Assembly (NCBI GenBank): GCA_035515475.1
Contig: DATJBF010000035.1
Span: 18,028-82,027, forward strand
Direction: 5' to 3'
Origin: DATJBF01 sp035515475
GTDB taxonomy: Bacteria > Verrucomicrobiota > Verrucomicrobiia > Palsa-1439
Length of the DNA stretch: 64,000 nt
Both the position numbers and the translations under genes were made by a program. This document shows, piece after piece, positions 16,801 through 24,538 of this stretch. The notes under the pieces are model-generated. The model worked only from the letters and a program-made list of their open reading frames with translations, was not told where the DNA came from and did no database searches. Each line of letters begins with the position of its first letter. Position 1 is the stretch's first letter.

Positions 16801-18451
16801 GAAGGTCCGCCTTTCGACGCCGGGGGTGGGTCTCATCTCGCCGCCGCCGCACCACGATATCTATTCGATTGAGGACCTCGCGGAACTCATCCACGACCTG
16901 AAGAATTCGAACGAACGCGCCCGCATCAGCGTGAAACTCGTCAGCGAAATTGGCGTGGGCACCGTCGCCGCCGGTGTGGCCAAGGCGCACGCCGACGTGA
17001 TTTTGATCAGCGGACACGATGGCGGCACCGGCGCGTCACCCCTGTCGAGCATCAAACACGCGGGGACGCCGTGGGAACTCGGTCTGGCGGAAGCGCAACA
17101 AACGCTCGTGCTCAACAATCTCCGCAGCCGTGTGTATCTCGAGGTGGACGGGCAGCTCAAGACGGGTCGCGACGTTGTCGTGGCGGCGCTGCTGGGCGCC
17201 GAAGAATTCGGGTTTGCCACCGCGCCGCTGGTGACGCTCGGCTGCATCATGATGCGCGTCTGCCATCTCAATACGTGTCCCGTGGGTGTTGCCACGCAAG
17301 ATCCGCAATTGCGGGCGAAGTTTGCGGGCGATCCGCAGCACGTGGTCAACTTCATGCGGTTCGTGGCGCAGGAAGTGCGTCAGTTGATGGCCCAACTCGG
17401 GTTCCACACGATCAACGAAATGGTCGGTCGGGTCGACCGGCTCGACGTGAAGAAGGCCGTCGACCATTACAAGGCGCGCGGGCTGGAACTCTCCAAGATT
17501 TTCTATCGGCCCAACGTGCCGACAACCGTCGGGCGCTACCGGCAGATCGATCAAGATCACGGATTGGAGGAGTCACTCGACAAGCAGGTGTTGCTGAAGC
17601 TGTGCGAGCCGGCCCTGGTCCGCCGTGAGAAAGTCGATGCGACGTTGCCGATCAGCAATACCGACCGGGTTGTCGGCACCATTACCGGCAGCGAACTCAC
17701 ACGTCGCCACGGCCCCGGCGGATTGCCCGAAGACACGATTCGGCTCCAGTTCAAAGGGAGTGCGGGCCAGAGCTTCGGCGCGTTCGTGCCCAAGGGCATG
17801 ACGCTGATTCTCGAGGGTGACTCGAACGATTACATTGGAAAAGGATTGAGCGGCGGGAAGATCATTGTGTTTCCTCCCGCGGGATCGACGTTTGTGCCCG
17901 AGGAGAACATCGTCATTGGCAACGTTGCCTTCTATGGCGCGACGAGTGGGGAGGCGTATATTCACGGCATGGCTGGCGAGCGGTTCTGTGTGCGCAACAG
18001 CGGCGTTCACGCCGTCGTCGAGGCGGTCGGCGACCATGGCTGCGAGTACATGACCGGGGGGCGGGTCGTGGTGCTCGGCCCGACGGGGCGGAATTTTGCG
18101 GCGGGTATGAGCGGCGGAATCGCTTACGTGCTCGACGTTACCGGCGATTTTCCGAAACGCTGCAACAGCGCCATGGTCGGGTTGGAATCGCTGGTCGATC
18201 CCGAGGAAACCCAGCAGGTGCGCGCGATGATTCAACGGCATGCCGAGTACACGGGGAGCGAACGTGCGCGCCACATCCTGAAACTTTGGAAGGAGATGGT
18301 GCCGAAGTTCGTGAAGGTCATGCCGAAAGACTACAAGCGCGTTGTCGAAGCGACCCGACGCGTGAAGGAGGCCGGCCTCAGCGGCGAAGAAGCGATCATG
18401 GCCGCTTTTCAACAGAACGTGCGCGATCTGGCGCGCGTCGGCGGGAACTGA
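13835..18451 (+). CDS. gltB: Glutamate synthase (NADPH/ferredoxin-type) large subunit
   Basis: A 1538-residue enzyme that makes two glutamates from glutamine and 2-oxoglutarate. The class II amidotransferase domain starts near the N-terminus in EHDSCGVGFV; the Cys would be the new N-terminus after removal of a propeptide. The central and FMN-binding synthase domains follow, with KTGAMSYGSISQEAH and GGTGASPLSSIKHAG. The 3Fe-4S cysteines are in CIMMRVCHLNTCPVG, and a C-terminal beta-helix GXGXG domain contains GLSGGKIIVFPP. The length and all domains match bacterial GltB. The start has GGAGG upstream. It overlaps gltD by one base (TGATG), so the two subunits are translationally coupled. Confidence 0.98.
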   Translation: MGNVHRFTPYGWPKKQGLYNPQFEHDSCGVGFVVNIKGNKSHDVVRQALTVLMNLRHRGACGCEANTGDGAGILIQKPHAFLKRGCAAQGIQLPEPEEYGVGMVYLPIDPVERYKCEKLFEEIVVNEGHRLLGWRSVPTNHSRLGFTALRSEPQVRQVFIARDPKLKDDMAFERKLYVVRKLAERGIRYAGIKGGNQFYIASLSHKTIVYKGMLMAEQLVPFYPDLENPLMESALALVHSRFSTNTFPSWDRAHPYRYIAHNGEINTLRGNINWMHARESLLQSGLFGDDIKKLLPIINEDGSDSAMFDNCLEFLVLGGRSLPHAVMMMIPEPWSGHESMSDEKKAFYEYHGCLMEPWDGPASIAFTDGVKIGAVLDRNGLRPSRYYVTKDDQVIMASEVGVLDVAPDRVLQKGRLQPGRMFLVDTELGCIVGDDELKHQIATEQPYRLWLKENLVDLEDLPEPPHVHEPDHATVLLRQQAFGYTFEDLRILLTPMARDAVQPLGSMGTDTPLAVLSSRPQLLYNYFKQLFAQVTNPPIDCIREEIITSTYTTVGPEGNLLHPGAENCHQIRLKGPVLSNEEFERLRHIRAPGFKSITLPILFKVDEGGPGLEKALDKLFKGASKAIKDGCNILILSDRGVNADLAAIPALLAVSGVHHHLIRKGTRTRVALVLESGEPREVHHFAVLIGYGAGAINPYLAFETLDDMIRQGILKDIDHKKAVKNYLKAVTKSVVKTMAKMGISTVASYCGAQIFEAIGLNHSVIDKYFTGTASQIEGIGIDVIAEEVRQRHRHAFPVRSVNGATLDPGGQYQWRSDGEYHLFNPETVHKLQLSTRTNDYRVFQEYSELVDNQSQSLCTLRGLFEFKFASRPISIEEVEPVESIVKRFKTGAMSYGSISQEAHEALAVAMNRLGGKSNTGEGGEDPARYGPLPNGDSKNSAIKQVASGRFGVTSQYLTQAKELQIKMAQGAKPGEGGELPGAKVYPWIAKVRLSTPGVGLISPPPHHDIYSIEDLAELIHDLKNSNERARISVKLVSEIGVGTVAAGVAKAHADVILISGHDGGTGASPLSSIKHAGTPWELGLAEAQQTLVLNNLRSRVYLEVDGQLKTGRDVVVAALLGAEEFGFATAPLVTLGCIMMRVCHLNTCPVGVATQDPQLRAKFAGDPQHVVNFMRFVAQEVRQLMAQLGFHTINEMVGRVDRLDVKKAVDHYKARGLELSKIFYRPNVPTTVGRYRQIDQDHGLEESLDKQVLLKLCEPALVRREKVDATLPISNTDRVVGTITGSELTRRHGPGGLPEDTIRLQFKGSAGQSFGAFVPKGMTLILEGDSNDYIGKGLSGGKIIVFPPAGSTFVPEENIVIGNVAFYGATSGEAYIHGMAGERFCVRNSGVHAVVEAVGDHGCEYMTGGRVVVLGPTGRNFAAGMSGGIAYVLDVTGDFPKRCNSAMVGLESLVDPEETQQVRAMIQRHAEYTGSERARHILKLWKEMVPKFVKVMPKDYKRVVEATRRVKEAGLSGEEAIMAAFQQNVRDLARVGGN

Positions 18452-19932
18452 TGGGCAAGCCCACCGGGTTTCTGGAAATCAAGCGCGAGCTGCCGGCCGA
18501 TCGGTCGCCCGCGGAGCGCGTCCGCGATTGGCAGGAATTTCATCTGCACCTGCCGGCCGACAAACTCCAGCAGCAGGGCGCGCGCTGCATGGATTGTGGC
18601 ATCCCGTTTTGTCACACGGGCACGTTGCTCAGCGGGATGGCGTCGGGGTGCCCGATCAACAACCTGATCCCCGAATGGAACGACCTCGTTTACCGCGGGC
18701 TGTGGAAAGAGGCGCTCGCGCGGCTGCACAAGACGAACAATTTCCCCGAGTTCACCGGCCGGGTTTGCCCGGCGCCCTGCGAAGGCTCCTGCGTGCTGGG
18801 CATCAACGAACCGCCCGTCACGATCAAGAACATCGAGTGCGCGATCATCGACCGCGGCTGGGACGAGGGATGGGTCGCCGCCGACCCCCCGAGGGCGCGC
18901 ACGGGCAAGAAAGTGGCGGTGGTCGGTTCTGGCCCCGCGGGACTCTGTGCGGCGGCACAGTTGAACAAGGCCGGCCACACGGTGACGGTGTTCGAACGCG
19001 ACGATCGCGTCGGCGGATTGTTGATGTACGGCATCCCGAACATGAAGCTCGACAAAAGCGTCGTGCAGCGCCGCATCGATCTCATGACGGCGGAGGGCAT
19101 TCAATTCGTTGCCAATACGGAAGTGGGCAGGAATTATCCCGCGCGGAAGCTGCTCGAGGAGTTCGACGCCGCGGTCCTCTGTACGGGGGCCACCAAACCG
19201 CGCGACCTACCCATCGAAGGCCGGAAACTTGAGGGCGTGCGGTTTGCGATGGAATTCCTGACCGCGAACACGAAGAGCCTGCTCGATCGTCAGCAGAACG
19301 GCAGTTTCATCTCCGCCGAGGGCAAAGAGGTGATCGTCATCGGCGGTGGTGATACCGGCACCGACTGCGTGGGGACGGCGCTGCGTCACGGTTGTCGGAG
19401 TCTGGTTCAGGTCGAGATTCTGCCGCAACCACCTCGTGAACGCGCGGCAAACAATCCATGGCCGGAGTGGCCCAAGGTCTGCCGCCTCGACTATGGCCAG
19501 GAAGAAGCGCAAGCGGTTTTTGGCGACGATCCGCGGATCTACTGCGCGACGGCCAAGCGATTCCTTGGCGATGGGGGTGGACATCTGAAGGAAATCGAGC
19601 TGGTACAGGTGGAATGGGAGAAAGATGAGCGAGGCCGCTTCGTTCCCCGGCAGATACCCGGGACGGAAAAGGTTGTGCCGTGCCAGCTGGCGTTGCTGGC
19701 GATGGGCTTTCTCGGGCCTGAAGATGCCCTGCTCCAAGAACTCGGCATTGAGCGCGACGAGCGGTCCAACGTCAAAGCGGGCTACGGCAGGTACGAGACG
19801 AGTCTGAAGGGAGTCTTCGCCGCAGGAGATTGCCGTCGCGGGCAAAGCCTTGTCGTCTGGGCATTTAACGAAGGCCGCGGAGCCGCTCGCGAGTGTGATC
19901 GCTATCTGATGGGCAGCACCGGTTTACCGTAA
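18451..19932 (+). CDS. gltD: Glutamate synthase small subunit
   Basis: A 493-residue flavoprotein that takes electrons from NADPH via FAD and passes them through 4Fe-4S clusters to GltB. The N-terminal cluster-binding Cys residues lie in ARCMDCGIPFC and in CPAPCEGSCVLG. The FAD Rossmann motif is VAVVGSGPAGLCAAAQL, the NADPH motif is VIVIGGGDTGTDC, and the C-terminal FAD motif is GVFAAGDCRRGQSLVVWA. The ATG at 18451 overlaps the gltB stop by one base; an upstream in-frame extension to 18286 lies within gltB and is not conserved. It is the last gene of the ACT-gltB-gltD operon. Confidence 0.98.
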   Translation: MGKPTGFLEIKRELPADRSPAERVRDWQEFHLHLPADKLQQQGARCMDCGIPFCHTGTLLSGMASGCPINNLIPEWNDLVYRGLWKEALARLHKTNNFPEFTGRVCPAPCEGSCVLGINEPPVTIKNIECAIIDRGWDEGWVAADPPRARTGKKVAVVGSGPAGLCAAAQLNKAGHTVTVFERDDRVGGLLMYGIPNMKLDKSVVQRRIDLMTAEGIQFVANTEVGRNYPARKLLEEFDAAVLCTGATKPRDLPIEGRKLEGVRFAMEFLTANTKSLLDRQQNGSFISAEGKEVIVIGGGDTGTDCVGTALRHGCRSLVQVEILPQPPRERAANNPWPEWPKVCRLDYGQEEAQAVFGDDPRIYCATAKRFLGDGGGHLKEIELVQVEWEKDERGRFVPRQIPGTEKVVPCQLALLAMGFLGPEDALLQELGIERDERSNVKAGYGRYETSLKGVFAAGDCRRGQSLVVWAFNEGRGAARECDRYLMGSTGLP

Positions 19933-19951
19933 AAAAACTTCTCTTACTTTC

Positions 19952-19980
19952 TTGACTTTTTTAGCTCTAGACCCTAGCAT
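19952..19980 (+). promoter_or_regulatory. Candidate sigma-70-type promoter
   Basis: TTGACT at 19952-19957 and TAGCAT at 19975-19980 are separated by exactly 17 bases. It lies just after gltD and about 190 bases upstream of the secreted-protein gene at 20172, implying a long 5' leader for that gene. Confidence 0.4.
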
Positions 19981-20171
19981 GTCAACTGGTCTGTTTGGCC
20001 GCAGGGGGCCAGAAGAAGTCACAATCGCTGTGGCGTGAAGCAAGCTAGGTTGTGTTGTCCCAGTTGTGCACGAGTGCCACGATGGTTTCACGAAGTTGTT
20101 GCGCTTCGCACGACCGTTCGTAACCAAACGTTTGGTAGAAGAGAGTCACTGAAACAGTAGGGGAAATCATC

Positions 20172-22151
20172 ATGAAGAGACTAGCATTTCTATTCGCGGT
20201 TATCCTTGGTGCGTGCGTCATCGGAATTACAGGCCGCGCTCAATTCAGCAGTAACCCGGCGGTCGAGGCGACGACCAATAACACGCAGCTTACCCCCATT
20301 GGCAACGGATTTGGGGTGGCGCTGTTGGGATATGGCCTGCCCGAATCCAATGTGAATACGGGGACGTCGAGTAATTACCTCTTCTTTGCGACTCCGATGG
20401 GCCAGCCCAGCGCCTCCGACGGCATGTACGTGAATGGAAAGTATCAGTTTTACGTCGTCGGCACGGATCGGGACGGCAATGCGCCGTACGTTCACAGCGA
20501 TTTGTTCGCCTTTAAAGTCGTGCAACCTTTGTCCGATCCCTCGAAGTTGACCGTAATCAGAACCTGGCCTGCCCGGGTGGTGACCAACGCGATAACGGGT
20601 GCGGTTCAGGCCGGCAGCTTGGCGGCTTGTGGAATAACCGATAACGGGACGATTGCCGTGCGCGTTGACGCCAGCTCAAGCGTGACTGGAAACGGAAACG
20701 CACAAGGGATGTATCTGTTCAGCGCCGACTCTCTCAACACGGTGGTCATTACCAACGTGCAGACTTCCAGTTGCCTCGTTACGGGCGACACCGCCACATT
20801 GAAGTTCGGCCAATTGGGCAAGATCAACGCGCTGCTGTCTGGCAACAGTTTCGGCAACACGCAGTATGTGGCCCGGGCGGACATCTCGGCGACCGACCCC
20901 AACTTGAAGCCGCACGCCCAATTGCTGAGCGCTGACCACGACCGCAGTTCGCTTGCCATTAACGATACCGCCAAGCTTCTCGCCTATTGGAGGAAAAGTC
21001 CTGATGAAGTGGACCTGGGCGATGGAATTGACGTTTGCACGCGGCTGACTGTTTACTATTACAACGACACAGGCGGCGCGATCACGCTCGACACCACAAA
21101 AGGTAGCGGTACGGGCTCGAATGTGTGGGCGTTCGGCAACCGAACCGGCAACAACCAGTTTACCGACACGATCAACACCAATGCGATTGACATCTATAGC
21201 GCCACGGCGTTCAACGGACCGCCGCAGATATCGGTTAATGACAACGGGGAAATGGCGTTTCCGGTTGCTATAAACTGTTGGCTTGGCCCGCTCAATTCCA
21301 ACGGCACCCGGACAGCGACCATCACCGGAATTGTGTGGAAGGACGCCAACACCGGCACGTTCAGGAAGGTGGCTGCCAGCGACGATTCAACTGTTTTCCT
21401 TCAGATTCCGCCCGTGGTTGGCAATGGTACCCCTAACACGAACAATCTGTTTAGCCCACCGTCCTTGGACAACAGGGGAAATATGTTCTTCGAAGCGACG
21501 TTTACGAACACCATAGTCGGCGGAACCAATTACTATTCTGACTTCGACCTCAGTAATGCGGTCTATCAGGCGGTTCCAAACCACTACCCCAATCCGACCA
21601 GTTGGACCTCACGGATTCTGATCCGCGAAGGCGACACGTTCACCGAGCCGAATTCGGGTGATACGATCGAGGTTGCTGGACTCCCGCTGGGATCGTTTGC
21701 AAGCCAGCGCTCCAATGTCCCACGGTCATTGGGTGCAAACTCCATCAACCGTTCGCCGTTGCCCGGCACGACCAACGATTTGGGTGGCGTGGTTGTTTGC
21801 GCTACGCTCTCGAATATTACGAAGAACACGCGGTTTGACGGATTGCTGTACATCGCGCCGTATTACACCACCGCGATTCCGCAGTTCTACATCACGTCGA
21901 TCGCGCGCAGTGGCAACGACGTGACGCTTAATTGGGTCGGGTGGAAAGGGAGCAACGTGATTCAGACCGCGGTGGGTGGCAACTATGCCAATTCCACCTT
22001 TACACCCAGCTTTGCAGATCTGGCGACGAACTGGTTGGCCACTGACGGCGCGAGCAGTTACTTGCACAGCGGGGCGTATAGCCCGCCCAATACGACCAAC
22101 CGCTACTACAGGATAAAGTGGCTTCCGAACTCGTACCCGCCTGGCAGCTAG
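20172..22151 (+). CDS. Secreted protein of unknown function
   Basis: A 659-residue exported protein. It begins MKRLAFLFAVILGACVIGITG, a signal peptide probably cleaved after GRAQ. The body is rich in Asn, Thr and Gly with short beta-strand-like segments and no transmembrane helix after the signal. I do not recognise an enzyme motif. The last roughly 90 residues (FYITSIARSGNDVTLNWVGW, ending NRYYRIKWL) resemble the C-terminal module of the secreted peptidases at 53700 and 58210 (ITSI..GNDVVVSF, ending NRFYRVR). The start has AGGGGAAA upstream. It is flanked by a candidate promoter at 19952 and a hairpin at 22174, so it is probably monocistronic. Confidence 0.75.
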   Translation: MKRLAFLFAVILGACVIGITGRAQFSSNPAVEATTNNTQLTPIGNGFGVALLGYGLPESNVNTGTSSNYLFFATPMGQPSASDGMYVNGKYQFYVVGTDRDGNAPYVHSDLFAFKVVQPLSDPSKLTVIRTWPARVVTNAITGAVQAGSLAACGITDNGTIAVRVDASSSVTGNGNAQGMYLFSADSLNTVVITNVQTSSCLVTGDTATLKFGQLGKINALLSGNSFGNTQYVARADISATDPNLKPHAQLLSADHDRSSLAINDTAKLLAYWRKSPDEVDLGDGIDVCTRLTVYYYNDTGGAITLDTTKGSGTGSNVWAFGNRTGNNQFTDTINTNAIDIYSATAFNGPPQISVNDNGEMAFPVAINCWLGPLNSNGTRTATITGIVWKDANTGTFRKVAASDDSTVFLQIPPVVGNGTPNTNNLFSPPSLDNRGNMFFEATFTNTIVGGTNYYSDFDLSNAVYQAVPNHYPNPTSWTSRILIREGDTFTEPNSGDTIEVAGLPLGSFASQRSNVPRSLGANSINRSPLPGTTNDLGGVVVCATLSNITKNTRFDGLLYIAPYYTTAIPQFYITSIARSGNDVTLNWVGWKGSNVIQTAVGGNYANSTFTPSFADLATNWLATDGASSYLHSGAYSPPNTTNRYYRIKWLPNSYPPGS

Positions 22152-22173
22152 GCGAAACTATTGCCTGAAACGG

Positions 22174-22203
22174 AGGGCGCAGTGCGAAAAAGCACTGCGC
22201 CCT
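22174..22203. terminator. Perfect 12-bp hairpin between convergent genes
   Basis: agggcgcagtgc (22174-22185), a six-base loop gaaaaa, then gcactgcgccct (22192-22203). It lies just after the secreted-protein stop and before the end of the convergent glycosyltransferase gene, as expected of a terminator. No strong T-tract follows on either strand, so the mechanism is uncertain. Confidence 0.6.
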
Positions 22204-22360
22204 TCCTGTTGGCATTGCGAGATTCCAGCCGACCGGCTTCGTCGAGCAAATCCCGCCCGTCAGTTCGATGAAATACGTCAGGGGAGCCAGCCGGTGCGGA
22301 TCGCGTAGAAGAATTACGGCATCGTCTCCGGCGAGTGGCGATGAGCCGGATTCCACCCAT

Positions 22361-24295
22361 TCACCGACCGGTCCTGAGTCGCGCCAACCTCTGCCGGGCC
22401 TCGACGAAGCCGGGTTCGAGCCGCAGCGCCTGTTCATAATGTCCCATCGCCTCTTGCACCCGGCCGGCTTGCTCTAGGGCGACCCCGAGGTTGCAGTGTG
22501 CCTCCGGGTAATCGGGCCTGAGCCGCAACGCCTGTTCGTACCGGCTGATTGCCTCCGGTATCTTGCCGGCGTGCACGAGGACGAGCCCCAGGTTGTTGCA
22601 TGCTTCGGCGAAATCGGGCTTGATCTGCAATGCTTGCTGGAAGCGTTCGATCGCTTCGTTCAACTCGCCCACTCGGGCCAAGGCGATCCCCAAGTTGTTG
22701 TGGGCGTCAGGGTCGTTCGGCTTGATGCGGAGCGCTTGCTCGTAATGCCCGATCGCCTCCTTGAACTGGCCCGTTCGCTGCAACTCGTCCGCCAGATTGA
22801 TGCGCGCATCGGCGAAATCCGGCATGAGACGTAGCGCTTGCCGGTACTGTTCGATCCCCTCCTGAACTCGGCCCGCCTGAATCAAATAGACTCCCAGGCT
22901 GTTGTGCGTCCCCGCACGAATGACGGCCTCAGACAACATGGGATGGTTGCAGATGACCGCCGCCACGGCTGCCGTTACCAAGCCGGTCCAGATGGCTCGC
23001 CATCGCGTTTCCCTGAGGACGTCCCGCAGATAGGTCAGCCCGGCGGCCACAAACAGGAGGAGCATGGGCACAAGCGGAAACCGGTAGCGCGAGCACATGG
23101 TCGACACGATCGCGCTTAACGCAAACCCGGGAATCATTGCATACAGAAGCCACAGGCGTTTCCACTGTCTCCAGGTCAGACAGACTCCAAACGCAGCGAG
23201 CGGGCAAAGGATTCCAAAATGCAGGAGACGACTCAACGTTCGCAGCAGCGGCGACCAGTCGCCGTACGTATACTGATCCTCGGTGTCTCCCACTTCACTG
23301 ATGTTCCAGACCAACAGCCACTTCTTCCACATCAACCGGAGCCAGTGTGGGACATCCGCGCGAATCTCATTCAATGTCCGGGCTGTCCAGTAGTGCGATA
23401 CTTCCGACGGGGTGAGTCTCCGTCCCATCGCACGTTCTGCCAAGGCCGTGGCCTCCTCGCGGTCGGAGCCCGCGACCGCATGGCCCAACGGCAGAGGTCT
23501 ATAGAACCCCGTTGCTTCTTTGCCGTTCCCGCTGTAAAAAGTTGAGCCGAACTGCGCCGTGGTCAGATAAAACTGGCCCCCTACCAGCAGGTTCCTGACC
23601 CCGACGGGCAAGAGCACCATCACCAGGCCGAGCAGGAGCAACCCGGCCCACTGCCATCGCTTGGTCCACGGGTCTCCGCACGAGCGGACAAATAACCACG
23701 CCAACACGATTGGCACGAACACGAGCGCATTCTCGCGCGTCAACGCCAGCAACCCCAGCACGATACCGGTTCCCAGCCACAACCGGTGGCGAGGACGCTC
23801 CGCTACCCGTCCCAACGCGGCCAGTAGCCCGCAGACGAGGAATAAGTCCAACACCGACTTTTGGATCGAGCAGTCGAAGAAGATGGCCGTCGGGTACACG
23901 GCAAGCAATGCGCCGGCTAAGAGACCGGTGGATCGCTTGAAAAAGGAACGTCCCGCAGCCGCCAGCAGCACGCACGAACAAGCGCCGATCACAACCTGAA
24001 CGAGCCGAACAGCCAGCAAATTCCTTCCAAACCAGGCGTAAAGCCCACCGAGAAAATACGGATACAATGGAGCCTGGTAGAACACGCCACTGCCAAGCCA
24101 GTTGCCATTGGCGATTTGCCTGGCCCACTCGTCGTAGACCGCCGCGTCTCCCATGAGCAGGGCAAATCCCGGCGCGCGCCTGATCTGCCACAGGTAGACC
24201 ATCCGCAGCAGCAGGGCAACCACCCACACGGAGAGATACGCCAAGGTCTCCCGGCCGAACTTGGGGGACTGTTCCGAGCACGCTGGATTGCTCAT
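22361..24295 (-). CDS. Multi-pass membrane glycosyltransferase (GT-C/PMT-like) with C-terminal TPR tail
   Basis: A 644-residue paralogue of the protein at 2649-4721. The polytopic domain (about residues 18-430) carries the loop motif MGDAAVYDEWARQIANG and the same YQAPLYPYFLGGLY and QKSVLDLF segments. The tail (about 460-640) contains five TPRs plus a partial one, for example HNSLGVYLIQAGRVQEGIEQY. The two proteins look roughly two-thirds identical by eye in the membrane domain, while the TPR tails differ in number, so tail length evolves faster than the catalytic part. The ATG at 24295 follows AGGAG at ten bases. It is followed on the same strand, about 240 bases upstream in coordinates, by another TPR-tailed glycosyltransferase. 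The donor and acceptor are unknown. Confidence 0.85.
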   Translation of the reverse strand: MSNPACSEQSPKFGRETLAYLSVWVVALLLRMVYLWQIRRAPGFALLMGDAAVYDEWARQIANGNWLGSGVFYQAPLYPYFLGGLYAWFGRNLLAVRLVQVVIGACSCVLLAAAGRSFFKRSTGLLAGALLAVYPTAIFFDCSIQKSVLDLFLVCGLLAALGRVAERPRHRLWLGTGIVLGLLALTRENALVFVPIVLAWLFVRSCGDPWTKRWQWAGLLLLGLVMVLLPVGVRNLLVGGQFYLTTAQFGSTFYSGNGKEATGFYRPLPLGHAVAGSDREEATALAERAMGRRLTPSEVSHYWTARTLNEIRADVPHWLRLMWKKWLLVWNISEVGDTEDQYTYGDWSPLLRTLSRLLHFGILCPLAAFGVCLTWRQWKRLWLLYAMIPGFALSAIVSTMCSRYRFPLVPMLLLFVAAGLTYLRDVLRETRWRAIWTGLVTAAVAAVICNHPMLSEAVIRAGTHNSLGVYLIQAGRVQEGIEQYRQALRLMPDFADARINLADELQRTGQFKEAIGHYEQALRIKPNDPDAHNNLGIALARVGELNEAIERFQQALQIKPDFAEACNNLGLVLVHAGKIPEAISRYEQALRLRPDYPEAHCNLGVALEQAGRVQEAMGHYEQALRLEPGFVEARQRLARLRTGR

Positions 24296-24538
24296 GGAGA
24301 CGTGTCTCCTGTTATCAGCCGCGCTCTAGGGCGTTCGTCACAAACTTTGACCGACCCGTTCGGGCTGAGAAACCTGAACGGGGGCCGTTTGTCGACGGAG
24401 AAGCCGACGGGTTCCGTCGCCGTGAGATTTCCACTCCTCGGGCTGGGGTTTTCGCGCTCGATCATCGCATCGTCAACCATGACTCTTCACACTGGATGAT
24501 TGTCACCCATCCATTTTCAAATCGCCGACCCAAATCAT

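Noticed and set aside
15263..17017. A 584-codon open frame antisense to gltB
   Set aside because: Same shadow effect; gltB is continuous and fully conserved over the region.
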